A stretch of DNA of 64,000 nt, from assembly GCA_016933255.1 (NCBI GenBank), contig JAFGBF010000024.1, positions 1 to 64,000 of the forward strand, written 5' to 3'. The notes under the pieces were generated by a model, which saw nothing but the letters and a program-made list of their open reading frames with translations, searched no databases and had not been told where the DNA came from. This document shows, in pieces, positions 27,280-35,644 of this stretch (position 1 is its first letter; each line of letters starts with the position of its first letter). The translations under genes were made by a program, and so were the position numbers. Source of the DNA: Candidatus Krumholzibacteriota bacterium (lineage in GTDB: Bacteria; Krumholzibacteriota; Krumholzibacteriia; Krumholzibacteriales; Krumholzibacteriaceae).

Positions 27280-28026
27280 TTATCTCTTTTTCGCTATCAC
27301 GAGGATCGCGGTCGAAAAGACCGGCAGACGGCACTGATCGCCTCTGAAAAGCGTGGAGCGCAAAAACCTTTGCAGCGCCCGCCATTTGACGACATCCATC
27401 GGAGCGGTGACGTATATTTTTCTTTCGATATCAAAACCTGCTCCGCGGAGCTTTCGTTCTATTTCCTTCTTGGTGTAGATCCTTGCCCTGGCATACCTGT
27501 CATGGATCTTTTTAGGCAGCCAGCTGAAAAACGGCACGCGGTTCCACCGAAGGAGCGGAAGATCGGCGCCATGCGTCTCAAAGACCCACCATCTGTTCGG
27601 AACAGATATCGCAAGCGAGCCTCCAGGCTTGAGGACTCTTGCCAGCTCTTTAAGAGCCTGCGCCTCATCCTTCACATGCTCCAGGACTTCAAAAGAAACA
27701 GAATAATCGACGGATGAATCAGGGAGAGGGATCCTGCCCCCGTCATAGCAGATGGCGAGAACTTTTTCTCCTGCACCTCTTTTCGCAGCTTCTTTTTTCA
27801 GCTCGCGAAGATGACCGATCCCTATATCGACTCCTATAACAATAGGAAAATCCTTTTCGAAAAGAAGAGTCTGGGCTCCATTGCCGCACCCGAAGTCAAG
27901 GAATACATCCCCATACGCAGGGACATATCCGGCAACCAACCTGTGCCGGCGCAGGATTATACGGTCACCTTCGCCGGCAGGCTTTCCGGGAGCGAGATTC
28001 GCCGGAATATTTGAGAGATCAGCCAT
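27280..28026 (-). CDS. Class I SAM-dependent methyltransferase (UbiE/type 11 family)
   Basis: 248 residues from ATG 28026 (TTG 28044 is an in-frame alternative). Rossmann SAM-binding motif DVFLDFGCGNGAQTLLFEKDF near residue 44, motif II GVDIGIGHL, then DSSVDYSVSFEVLEHVKDEAQALKELARVLKPGGSLAISVPNRW, the classical motif IV-VI of methyltransferase 11. The C-terminal 90 residues are variable (KKIHDRYARARIYTKKEIERKLRGAGF) and would set specificity. Soluble and cytosolic. The substrate cannot be predicted; neighbours give no clue. Confidence 0.88.
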   Translation of the reverse strand: MADLSNIPANLAPGKPAGEGDRIILRRHRLVAGYVPAYGDVFLDFGCGNGAQTLLFEKDFPIVIGVDIGIGHLRELKKEAAKRGAGEKVLAICYDGGRIPLPDSSVDYSVSFEVLEHVKDEAQALKELARVLKPGGSLAISVPNRWWVFETHGADLPLLRWNRVPFFSWLPKKIHDRYARARIYTKKEIERKLRGAGFDIERKIYVTAPMDVVKWRALQRFLRSTLFRGDQCRLPVFSTAILVIAKKR

Positions 28027-28280
28027 AACGCTCTTTTCAATCAATCAGCTATCCTGCCTTTTTCGATCACTGCGTCGATCGATTATACTATGCTTCTGTA
28101 ATATTTGTAAATGATTAGGGGCCTCTTCCATTAACGCATCGGCCAGTCCCACACCGCCTGATCAGCAGACAACCTGCAATCAGATATATAACTATTGACT
28201 GATCCACGTTCTCTGAGGGAAAATGGCTCAGTATTAATATACAGAATTCCCAGCTCACTCTTATGACCGCGAGGTAAGGT

Positions 28281-29648
28281 ATGAGAAATATCATTTCAGC
28301 GGCTTGTCTTGCCGCAATAACATTCGCAGTATTCCTTCTGCCGGTTACCTCAGGGTATGGCGAAGGCGGCGGAAGCGCTCCGTTAGGCGCCTTCCAGGAA
28401 AAAGACTTTGAAAAACCCCAGACTTGCCGCCAGTGCCATATCGATATTTACGAACAATGGTCGCAGGCAATGATGTCGGAAGCCTTCACCCATCACTGGG
28501 ACGAGATCGAGTATTTCGACCTTGCCTTGGAACACGCGAAACGAAATCCCGACTTTGAAGACGCTGTCGCCGGATGCAACGGCTGCCACACTCCGCTGAT
28601 GTGGCTTACAGGGACGAAGACGCCTCCGCGCCCTTCGGAAAATTCGCGGGCAAACGAGAGCGTCTCCTGCGACATATGCCATACGATCACTGCCCGTACC
28701 GGTGACCCTTCGGTCAATTTCAACTATGTCAACTCGCCGGGTAAGACGAAATACGGTAACCGAGATGGAATAGTGAGCCCCTATCACGAAACGGCGAAAC
28801 TCGAATTCGTAAGCACAGCCGAATACTGCGGGATCTGCCACAATGAGCAGAATCCGGTCGGACTGTGGGTAAAATCGACACAGCTTGAATGGGCGGAAGG
28901 CCCGTATAAAGCAGATGGCGTTCAGTGCCACATATGCCATATGCCGAGAGCTCCCGGCAGAAACGCCAATACTGCGAAAAATGCTCATCCTGATGTCGCC
29001 CAGCACCTCTTTCACGGCGCGCACGACCGCGGTAAAGTCGGGGGAGCGATCGAGATGAGGATGCACCCTGTCGAGAGAGAGCTGGAGCCTGGTGATAAGG
29101 CAGTTATCAAGGTACAGCTATTCAACGGTAAATGCGGACACAAGGTCCCTTCCGGTTCGTCAGAAGAACGTCAGCTCTGGCTCCGTGTAGTAGCCGTGGA
29201 TGCCGCTGGCAGGGAATATCATCTTCCGGTCGACAAGAAGGGTTTCGAGGGCGAGGAGCAGACGATCACCAGCAACGAACTCGCCTACCAGGATATGGGA
29301 TATATGCTGGGGAGGCCTGATTTCAAAGGGATACCGAGAGATGCCCTTCCCGAGGGCGACAGGATATTCTGCCTCGCCTATTTCGACCCCGAGGGACGAA
29401 GGACCGTAGCCCAGTGGAATACGGCCTCGTTTGGCACCGACTACAGGATAGGCCCCAGGGAAACAAAGATCGAGACCTATACATGGACGGTGCCAGATGA
29501 TATAGAACCCGGGAAAGTCATAGTCAGGGGAACACTGAACTACCGCAGACTGGTCAAGTCCGTGGCTGAATATCTTAAAGTCCCCGAGGATGAGACAGAG
29601 ATAGTACACGTAAACGATGCTGAGACCTGGTTCGAGGTCTTCGATTAA
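28281..29648 (+). CDS. Secreted pentaheme c-type cytochrome (cytochrome c554-like)
   Basis: 455 residues. Signal peptide to about residue 26. Five C-x2-C-H haem sites: 49-53 (CRQCH), 99-103 (CNGCH), 130-134 (CDICH), 183-187 (CGICH) and 216-220 (CHICH). Additional histidines (HHW at 71-72, YHETAKLEF, NAHPDVAQHLFHGAH) can serve as distal ligands. The N-terminal pattern QCHIDIYEQWSQAMMSEAF is that of the cytochrome c554 / multihaem reductase superfamily. Residues 250-455 form a haem-free beta-sandwich. It is periplasmic or outer-surface. The downstream gene (20 bases away) is a cytochrome-porin fusion, so the pair probably moves electrons across the envelope. SD GAGGTAAGG precedes the ATG. Confidence 0.9.
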   Translation: MRNIISAACLAAITFAVFLLPVTSGYGEGGGSAPLGAFQEKDFEKPQTCRQCHIDIYEQWSQAMMSEAFTHHWDEIEYFDLALEHAKRNPDFEDAVAGCNGCHTPLMWLTGTKTPPRPSENSRANESVSCDICHTITARTGDPSVNFNYVNSPGKTKYGNRDGIVSPYHETAKLEFVSTAEYCGICHNEQNPVGLWVKSTQLEWAEGPYKADGVQCHICHMPRAPGRNANTAKNAHPDVAQHLFHGAHDRGKVGGAIEMRMHPVERELEPGDKAVIKVQLFNGKCGHKVPSGSSEERQLWLRVVAVDAAGREYHLPVDKKGFEGEEQTITSNELAYQDMGYMLGRPDFKGIPRDALPEGDRIFCLAYFDPEGRRTVAQWNTASFGTDYRIGPRETKIETYTWTVPDDIEPGKVIVRGTLNYRRLVKSVAEYLKVPEDETEIVHVNDAETWFEVFD

Positions 29649-29668
29649 TTCAAAGGGAGGTTCCGATC

Positions 29669-30883
29669 TTGAGAAGAATAGACACCGGAGCAAGGTTGAC
29701 CGTGATCTGCCTGATCGCGTTGATATTTATCTCAACAGTTCTCGCGGGCAGCGCCAAAGCAATCCCTGCCTTCGCGAGAAAATACAAGATGTCCTGCACG
29801 ACATGCCACGCTCCGGCGCCAAGGCTGAAGGAATTCGGCGAGGAGTTCGCGGCAAACGCCTTCCAGCTGGAAGAAAGTCAGGAACCTCCGAGAGCCTTCC
29901 GTGAAACGGGAGACGACCTGCTTATGCTGCAGCGGGAACTTCCCGTAGCCATAAGGTTCGATGTCTTTGCCCATCACACGCACTATTCGGGCGAGGGCCG
30001 GGAAAGTATGACCGATCTGAAGACCCCCTACGGGATCAAGCTGATGTCCGGCGGAAATATCTCGAAAAGCATCGGCTACTACTTTTACTTCTTCATGTCC
30101 GAAAAGGGGGAAGTCGCGGGCGTCGAGGACGCCTATATCCATTTCAACAACCTGTTCGATTCGAACCTCGATATCATGGTCGGACAGTTCCAGGTCTCGG
30201 ATCCCCTGTTCAAGAGGGAGCTGCGGCTTACATTCCAGGACTACAGGATCTACGGATTCAAGACCGACAAGACGCCTACAGACCTCACCTACGACAGAGG
30301 CGTAATGATCACGTACGGCGCGCGTACAGGTACTGACCTGGTGCTCGAAGTGGTAAACGGCAACGGGAAGGGCGAAGTCGACGAGGCCGGCCACTTCGAC
30401 GCCGAGCAGTGGAAGAACGTACTGCTGAGAGCATCCCACGGCTTTGGACCTGTGCGTCTTGGCGGTTTTGGATATACGGCCAACTCTAGGACAGCCGTCG
30501 AGGACGAGGGCGTTGTAGACAACAAAATGCTGTTCTGGGGCATAGACGGCACGATAGATTTCAAGGACGTCCTCCAGGTAAACGCCCAGTATCTTGAAAG
30601 AACAGACGATAATCCGGAGTTCGATCCGATGGACGCCGATGAGAAAAAGACAGTCGGCGGATTTGTCGAACTGGTCTGGGCCGTCAACGGAGCAAACGGG
30701 CGCACCTTCGTCACCGGGCTGTTCAACATGATCGACTCGGATCTCGACGAATATGACTATACATCGGGCACATTAAGCTTCAGTTATCTGGTGCGGCGCA
30801 ATGTACGGTTCCTGGCGGAAGCCACATACGAGGATAAAAAAGAGCGCTACGACTTTGTCACCGGATTCGTAGCGGCCTTTTAA
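29669..30883 (+). CDS. Cyc2-like monohaem cytochrome fused to an outer-membrane porin
   Basis: 404 residues from TTG 29669 (SD AAAGGGAGG). Signal peptide to about Ala31. The mature N-terminus reads AIPAFARKYKMSCTTCHAPAP with one haem site Cys43/Cys46/His47, then RLKEFGEEFAANAF. From about residue 75 to the end the chain alternates amphipathic strands and turns (PVAIRFDVFAHHTHY, SIGYYFYFFMSE, LDIMVGQFQVSDPL, LQVNAQYLERTDDN, TGFVAAF), ending in a C-terminal aromatic strand; this fits a beta-barrel of about 16 strands. The architecture is that of Cyc2, the fused cytochrome-porin of iron oxidisers, and of less well studied relatives. The direction of electron flow is unknown. It is co-transcribed with the pentahaem cytochrome. 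Confidence 0.8.
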   Translation: MRRIDTGARLTVICLIALIFISTVLAGSAKAIPAFARKYKMSCTTCHAPAPRLKEFGEEFAANAFQLEESQEPPRAFRETGDDLLMLQRELPVAIRFDVFAHHTHYSGEGRESMTDLKTPYGIKLMSGGNISKSIGYYFYFFMSEKGEVAGVEDAYIHFNNLFDSNLDIMVGQFQVSDPLFKRELRLTFQDYRIYGFKTDKTPTDLTYDRGVMITYGARTGTDLVLEVVNGNGKGEVDEAGHFDAEQWKNVLLRASHGFGPVRLGGFGYTANSRTAVEDEGVVDNKMLFWGIDGTIDFKDVLQVNAQYLERTDDNPEFDPMDADEKKTVGGFVELVWAVNGANGRTFVTGLFNMIDSDLDEYDYTSGTLSFSYLVRRNVRFLAEATYEDKKERYDFVTGFVAAF

Positions 30884-30885
30884 GC

Positions 30886-31392
30886 CTAGGGGCCCATGAA
30901 CATCAGTCCCTCGCTGTCGAGGAACTTGTTGGCGTCTTCTGTGTCGAGCATCTCCATCTGGGTGAATTCAGCCTGGAGAATGGCATAGTGGCTCTGCTCC
31001 ATGCTCGCCATATAGGTGAGGATCGCTTTTGCGTTTGAGTCGACCGTCTTTTTCGCCAGGCTGGCGTAGAATTCCTGCGCGAGCAGTTCTGCCTTCATAG
31101 CTGTTTGAAACAATTCCCTGAGCGTTGATTCCTTCCCGAGCAGTTCGTCTATCATCGGTACGATCGATCTTGGCGGAAGGGCGAGTTCAACATCAGGAGA
31201 TTTTTTCTCATAGACTTCTCTCAGGATACTTTCGTGCTTCTTTTCCTGCGAGATAAGAAAATCCATCTTTTCCCTGAGATCGTCTGTTCCGACCATATCC
31301 TTCATCTTCGTGTAGAGCCTGACCGCGTCGATCTCGGATTTTATGCCGATGCCCAACACCTCAAGAATTGTAAGGTCTCTTCTTTTTTCCAT
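30886..31392 (-). CDS. Ferritin-like / rubrerythrin-type diiron protein
   Basis: 168 residues from ATG 31392 (SD AAAGGA, 6 bases); ATG 31407 lacks an SD. Ligand motifs: GIKSEIDAVRLYTKM, SQEKKHESIL, AMKAELLAQEFYASL, ASMEQSHYAILQAE. The C-terminus (DSEGLMFMGP) is an extension. No rubredoxin domain. It is convergent with the cytochrome-porin gene, with only 2 bases between the stops, so the two transcripts must overlap. Likely oxidative-stress protection or iron handling. Confidence 0.87.
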   Translation of the reverse strand: MEKRRDLTILEVLGIGIKSEIDAVRLYTKMKDMVGTDDLREKMDFLISQEKKHESILREVYEKKSPDVELALPPRSIVPMIDELLGKESTLRELFQTAMKAELLAQEFYASLAKKTVDSNAKAILTYMASMEQSHYAILQAEFTQMEMLDTEDANKFLDSEGLMFMGP

Positions 31393-31678
31393 TTCATGTC
31401 CTTTCATCGATTAAACAGAATGCCGGGATCTCCGGCCCCTTCCCGGATACGGCCATATCCTGTTCCAGGCATCAGGCAGAACCCCGCCCGGCATCCATTC
31501 ACGAACCTTGATAAGTCTAGACGAACACGCGAGCTGGTTCAAGGAGGGAATTGGCCTTCGTTCGACAAAAGCCGAAATAAGTGAAGGTCGGCCGTTTGAA
31601 GAGCCTCAATCCTTGACATATATCATTATCTGGTGCACGATGTCTCACGAATAAATTACTTTTCCCGGGGAGTGAATA

Positions 31679-33046
31679 TTGGACTTTCGAACACTGTTCG
31701 AACCGAAGAAGATGGCAGTTGTCGGCGTTTCATTAAACAACGACCGGCATCCCGCCAATGTCATATTTAACAAGAACTACTTCCGGTATCCGGTAAAAGT
31801 CTACGCCGTCAATCCGAAAGGCGGCGAATACTACAAGGAAAAGATCTACAAAAGTATCAGCGATATCCCGGAAAAGATCGATCTTGCCATCATCGCGGTA
31901 CGCGCCGATCTTGTGCTGCCTGTATTGAAGGAATGCGTCGCAAAATGGGTCGGCGGAGCAGCGGTCATTTCAGGCGGTTTTGCCGAAACCGGCCGAACCG
32001 ACCTGACTGAAGAGCTTCGTAGTATTGCGGAAGAGGCGGATTTCCCTGTAATCGGCCCCAACTGCCTGGGAATATATTCGCCAGACCATGTCGATTCCTT
32101 TTTTCTTCCAAGCGAGAGAATGGTCAGGCCCGAAGGCGGGAATATAGCTATCGTCAGCCAGAGCGGAGGGATCCTCGTCGATCAGATGGTAAAGTTCGCC
32201 GGGCAGGGGATCGGCCTTTCCAGGGCGATCAGCATAGGAAACAAGGCTGCCGTCAACGAGATCGACCTCCTTAAATTTTTCGCAAGAGACGACAGGACCG
32301 ATGTCATCGCGTTCTACGTAGAAGGTTTCGGGCCGGGAAACGGCAGAGAATTCGCTCTTGCCGCAAACCGCTGCCCAAAACCGGTGATAGTCATGAAAGC
32401 CGGGAAAAGCGAAGCAGGCACCAGGGCCGTTTCAAGCCACACTGCTTCGATAGCGGGTGACTACGCCGTTTTCTCTTCTGTCATGAAGCAGTTCGGAATA
32501 GTCGAGGCAAAAGATGAATACGAGATGCTGTCTTTCTGCGAGTCGCTGGGCAGCTATCCTTCGACTATCAAGGGAAGGGTCGGAATCGTGACAGCCAGCG
32601 GCGGCCATGGCGCAGTGGCAGTCGACCGATGCAGCCAGTCGGGACTGGAGATCCCTGTCCTTTCTAACGAAATCCAGGCAAATATCAGGAAGAACCTTTC
32701 CGGCTCGATCCAGAAGATCGCGTCCCTCGGCAATCCTCTGGATCTGACGGGAAGCGCCCGGGACGATGATTTCGTCGTAGCCGCGAGAGAACTCAGCAGG
32801 ATCGATGATATAGACTGCGTCCTTGTGCTTCTTCTGCCCTATATACCAGAGGTCACTTCCGATGTCGGGGCAAGGCTCGGCCAGGTTTATCAGGAAGAAA
32901 ACAAACCGATCATCGCGTATGTCCCCCACGTGGAAAAATACAAGATGATAATAGAAGGATTTCAGCTTAACAGGGTTCCCGTAGCCCACTCGATCGAGGG
33001 CGCGATCCTCATGGTCGATGCTATGAAAAGGTGCAAGGCATGTTAG
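31679..33046 (+). CDS. acdA: Acyl/acetyl-CoA synthetase (ADP-forming), alpha subunit
   Basis: 455 residues from TTG 31679 (SD GGGGAG). N-terminal CoA-binding Rossmann domain (LFEPKKMAVVGVSLNN...PVKVYAVNPKGGEYY) is followed by two succinyl-CoA synthetase-like ligase domains. The phospho-histidine lies in SSHTASIAGDYAVFSS near residue 258. ADP-forming ACD converts acyl-CoA, ADP and phosphate to acid, CoA and ATP, conserving energy in amino acid or sugar fermentation. The beta subunit is next, overlapping by a few bases. A possible promoter has TTGACA at 31613-31618 with only a weak -10. Chain-length specificity is not readable, so the symbol is by family only. Confidence 0.9.
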   Translation: MDFRTLFEPKKMAVVGVSLNNDRHPANVIFNKNYFRYPVKVYAVNPKGGEYYKEKIYKSISDIPEKIDLAIIAVRADLVLPVLKECVAKWVGGAAVISGGFAETGRTDLTEELRSIAEEADFPVIGPNCLGIYSPDHVDSFFLPSERMVRPEGGNIAIVSQSGGILVDQMVKFAGQGIGLSRAISIGNKAAVNEIDLLKFFARDDRTDVIAFYVEGFGPGNGREFALAANRCPKPVIVMKAGKSEAGTRAVSSHTASIAGDYAVFSSVMKQFGIVEAKDEYEMLSFCESLGSYPSTIKGRVGIVTASGGHGAVAVDRCSQSGLEIPVLSNEIQANIRKNLSGSIQKIASLGNPLDLTGSARDDDFVVAARELSRIDDIDCVLVLLLPYIPEVTSDVGARLGQVYQEENKPIIAYVPHVEKYKMIIEGFQLNRVPVAHSIEGAILMVDAMKRCKAC

Positions 33047-33723
33047 GCAAAAAGATAAAACCGATAATAGAACGTTCCAGAAAACACGGCTGGATCCTTG
33101 AACCTGACGCGATGGAAATATTGAAGACGGCGGGGCTGGATCTTCCGCAGTATCTTTTCGCTGAAAGTGAAGATGACGCTGCTCAGTTCGCGGATAAAAA
33201 CGGATATCCGGTAGTAGCCAAGATAGTCTCTCCCGAGATCATGCATAAATCAGACGTGGGAGGAGTGGTCGTCGGGATAGCGGACGAGAAGGAACTCCGC
33301 GAAGTCTTCAAACGCTTCAGCAGGATGAACGGGTTCTCAGGAGTGATCGTCGTGGAGATGCTCAAAGGGACCGAACTGATTATCGGAGCCAGGATAGACG
33401 AACAGTTCGGAGCGGTCATCGTTCTGGGAATCGGCGGGGTCGCTGTCGAGATATATAACGACACGGTCATCAGGATGGCCCCTATCAAAGAGAATGACGT
33501 CGCTTCGATGGTCGCCGATATCAGGGGACAGAAGCTGATCAAAGGGTTCCGGGGATCTGACCCGGTCGATATAAAGACTTTGACATCGCTGCTGATCGAT
33601 TTCTCGAATTTCGTAATCAAACTCGAGCCGTTTATCGAATCTATCGACCTCAACCCGGTCATCTGCACCGGTTCGAGATGCATTATAGCCGACGCAAGAA
33701 TGATCCTCTCTATTTCAAAATAA
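33040..33723 (+). CDS. acdB: Acyl/acetyl-CoA synthetase (ADP-forming), beta subunit (ATP-grasp)
   Basis: 227 residues from ATG 33040; GTG 33031 is an in-frame alternative. ATP-grasp domain with PVVAKIVSPEIMHKSDVGGVVVGI (second phospho-His region), VIVVEMLKGTELIIGARIDEQFG and the metal/nucleotide stretch IDLNPVI. This is the small beta subunit that carries the nucleotide site. It overlaps the alpha gene, so the two are translationally coupled. Its 3' end overlaps the convergent transglutaminase-like gene by 14 bases. Confidence 0.9.
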   Translation: MLGKKIKPIIERSRKHGWILEPDAMEILKTAGLDLPQYLFAESEDDAAQFADKNGYPVVAKIVSPEIMHKSDVGGVVVGIADEKELREVFKRFSRMNGFSGVIVVEMLKGTELIIGARIDEQFGAVIVLGIGGVAVEIYNDTVIRMAPIKENDVASMVADIRGQKLIKGFRGSDPVDIKTLTSLLIDFSNFVIKLEPFIESIDLNPVICTGSRCIIADARMILSISK

Positions 33724-35644
33724 CAGTCCTGTTTGCCATGTCGGTCTCCGCGAGAAGAAGAGCCCGAAGCTGAGGCCACATTTCTGCCGAAACAGCCAGC
33801 ATTCCAATCGATAGCTCACGGTCGACAGAAACCCTGCCATTCTCATTTTTTACGCCAAGGTGAAAACTTCCCACCGTGTTTTCAATCGCGACCTCTTCTG
33901 GAAGATAGACGATCTCCCTCTTGCCGGTATTGATAATAAACGAGACCTTCTGGACCATCTCCGAAGGAAAGAGCACCGGGCAGTTCCTGACGCTCGAATA
34001 GAGAAGAATATCGTCCGGCACAGCATCGATTATCCCGCCGGCAGGATCTCCCGCTACGATACTTATTCTTCCCAGACCGTCAGGTTCAGGCTTCTCCGCT
34101 TCAAAAGAAAAACCTCCCCTTACGGCCGGTCTGGAAAAGGACTCAAGATTATACGAGCCGGCGTCAGCGCCGCCAAGAACCGATCCGGCCAGCCTGTCCA
34201 TATAGGAAAGCGCCTGTCCATCGAGGCCTGACATCTCAGAATACGGGCTTAGTATATTTTCAGCGTTGATGAATCCCTTTCCAGTCACTCGTTCATCCCC
34301 TCCGGCATCGATCGTCATAACCAGTTCGAGACGCCCTGTTTCTCCTGTCTGGGCGCCCTGATACCGGAACGGAATATTGTTGTTTTTCCCAGGCTCAAAA
34401 ACTGTATAGCCGTATAACATACGCACCCCGTCGGTCAACTCTCCCGTCCCCGGGTCATAAAGGAACGGAGCCGACTCATCCCCGGCAAGAAGCAGCATAT
34501 CCCCGAAGCGCGACAGCCCGGGAACACTTGATTCCATGGAGCCGGGCCCCAGAGACCTGTAGACCGGCCTCGCCTCGACTCCTATACTGCGAAAGAGAGC
34601 GGCAGCGAGAACTGCGCGGTCAAGGGCGTGCCCATAAGCAGTCTCATATGTCCTCTCCGCCAGCCTCGGCGAAAAACTCCAGAATTCCGGACTGTAATGG
34701 ATGTTTCGAGTAAACTCGTTGACGAGCGACGCAGCCTTCCGCGCCTTTGCAAGGACGCTCTGTTCATCGATCGTCCTGGCCCGCGCCGTATCTGCCAGAG
34801 CCTGCCCCGGATCCGCAGCAGCTTCGAAAGATGAAATGATCTTCGACGCGAGCTGCTCCCAGCCTTTCCATGTCGACCAGCTCAGATATGGAGCATAACT
34901 TGCCGGATCATTGATTTCCGGCGTACCGAGCCTTTTAAGACCCTCGGCCCTCCATATATAGCGATCCGTTCCGCCTTCCTCTCCGGCAGTCTCCGGCTCA
35001 CCTATCCCGTTGCCGGAAATATAATGGACCTCGGTCCCCGCCGGAACTGACAGGGAATATTCCACTTCAACCGCCGGATCAGGCCGGGCAAATACAAATA
35101 CTTCGTCATAGCCATCTTTTGCCCCGCCCTCGATCGTGATCTCATATTCTGTCTCCAAGATGCATGGAAGTTCAATACCATCGTGCAGAAGCATCGTTTC
35201 GCGCATAGACGAATAATCATCGGCAAGAGCCAGTTCATGCGGCACAGTCTCAACGACAGCAGTTGGACTTATTTCCGACTGATCAGGCCACCACCGTCCA
35301 TCCCGCCACGTCCTCAATTTGATGACCTTCATCTTCGATACGGACAGATTATACGGCACCCGCAGATCGGCGTAACTTTCGATCCCCATTTCTGTGCCTA
35401 TCCAGACGACGCAGTGTATCCTCGCCGTCAGATCACCGTTTTCCAGTATCGCCAGGTCCCTGCTTTCATGAAGGAGAAGAGCATCCTGAAGTTTCAGGTC
35501 GAACTGATCTTTCGCTTTTGCCCAGAGCTGATCGAGGTCATGCCCGCTTGAGGTCCCCATGCTCCCGGCTGAAAGCCCGGCCGAAAGAAAAAGCAGGGTG
35601 AAGACGCACGCAAAGATCCCGGTAAACTGAGAGTATCTGTTCAT
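33710..35644 (-). CDS. Secreted DUF3857/transglutaminase-fold protein, catalytic Cys absent
   Basis: 644 residues from ATG 35644 (SD AAAGGAGG); the start overlaps the upstream stop by one base (TGATG). Signal peptide MNRYSQFTGIFACVFTLLFLSAG. Residues 60-250 match the DUF3857 beta-sandwich that precedes transglutaminase-like cores. At 295-410 the transglutaminase fold shows YGHALDRAVLAAALFRSIGVEARPV, where the active Cys of the usual GxCxDxA is Ala340. The His block reads FGDMLLLAG without His, and only YDPGTG keeps its Asp. It is therefore probably a non-enzymatic binding partner of the intact upstream paralogue. The function of the family is not settled. Confidence 0.82.
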   Translation of the reverse strand: MNRYSQFTGIFACVFTLLFLSAGLSAGSMGTSSGHDLDQLWAKAKDQFDLKLQDALLLHESRDLAILENGDLTARIHCVVWIGTEMGIESYADLRVPYNLSVSKMKVIKLRTWRDGRWWPDQSEISPTAVVETVPHELALADDYSSMRETMLLHDGIELPCILETEYEITIEGGAKDGYDEVFVFARPDPAVEVEYSLSVPAGTEVHYISGNGIGEPETAGEEGGTDRYIWRAEGLKRLGTPEINDPASYAPYLSWSTWKGWEQLASKIISSFEAAADPGQALADTARARTIDEQSVLAKARKAASLVNEFTRNIHYSPEFWSFSPRLAERTYETAYGHALDRAVLAAALFRSIGVEARPVYRSLGPGSMESSVPGLSRFGDMLLLAGDESAPFLYDPGTGELTDGVRMLYGYTVFEPGKNNNIPFRYQGAQTGETGRLELVMTIDAGGDERVTGKGFINAENILSPYSEMSGLDGQALSYMDRLAGSVLGGADAGSYNLESFSRPAVRGGFSFEAEKPEPDGLGRISIVAGDPAGGIIDAVPDDILLYSSVRNCPVLFPSEMVQKVSFIINTGKREIVYLPEEVAIENTVGSFHLGVKNENGRVSVDRELSIGMLAVSAEMWPQLRALLLAETDMANRTVILK

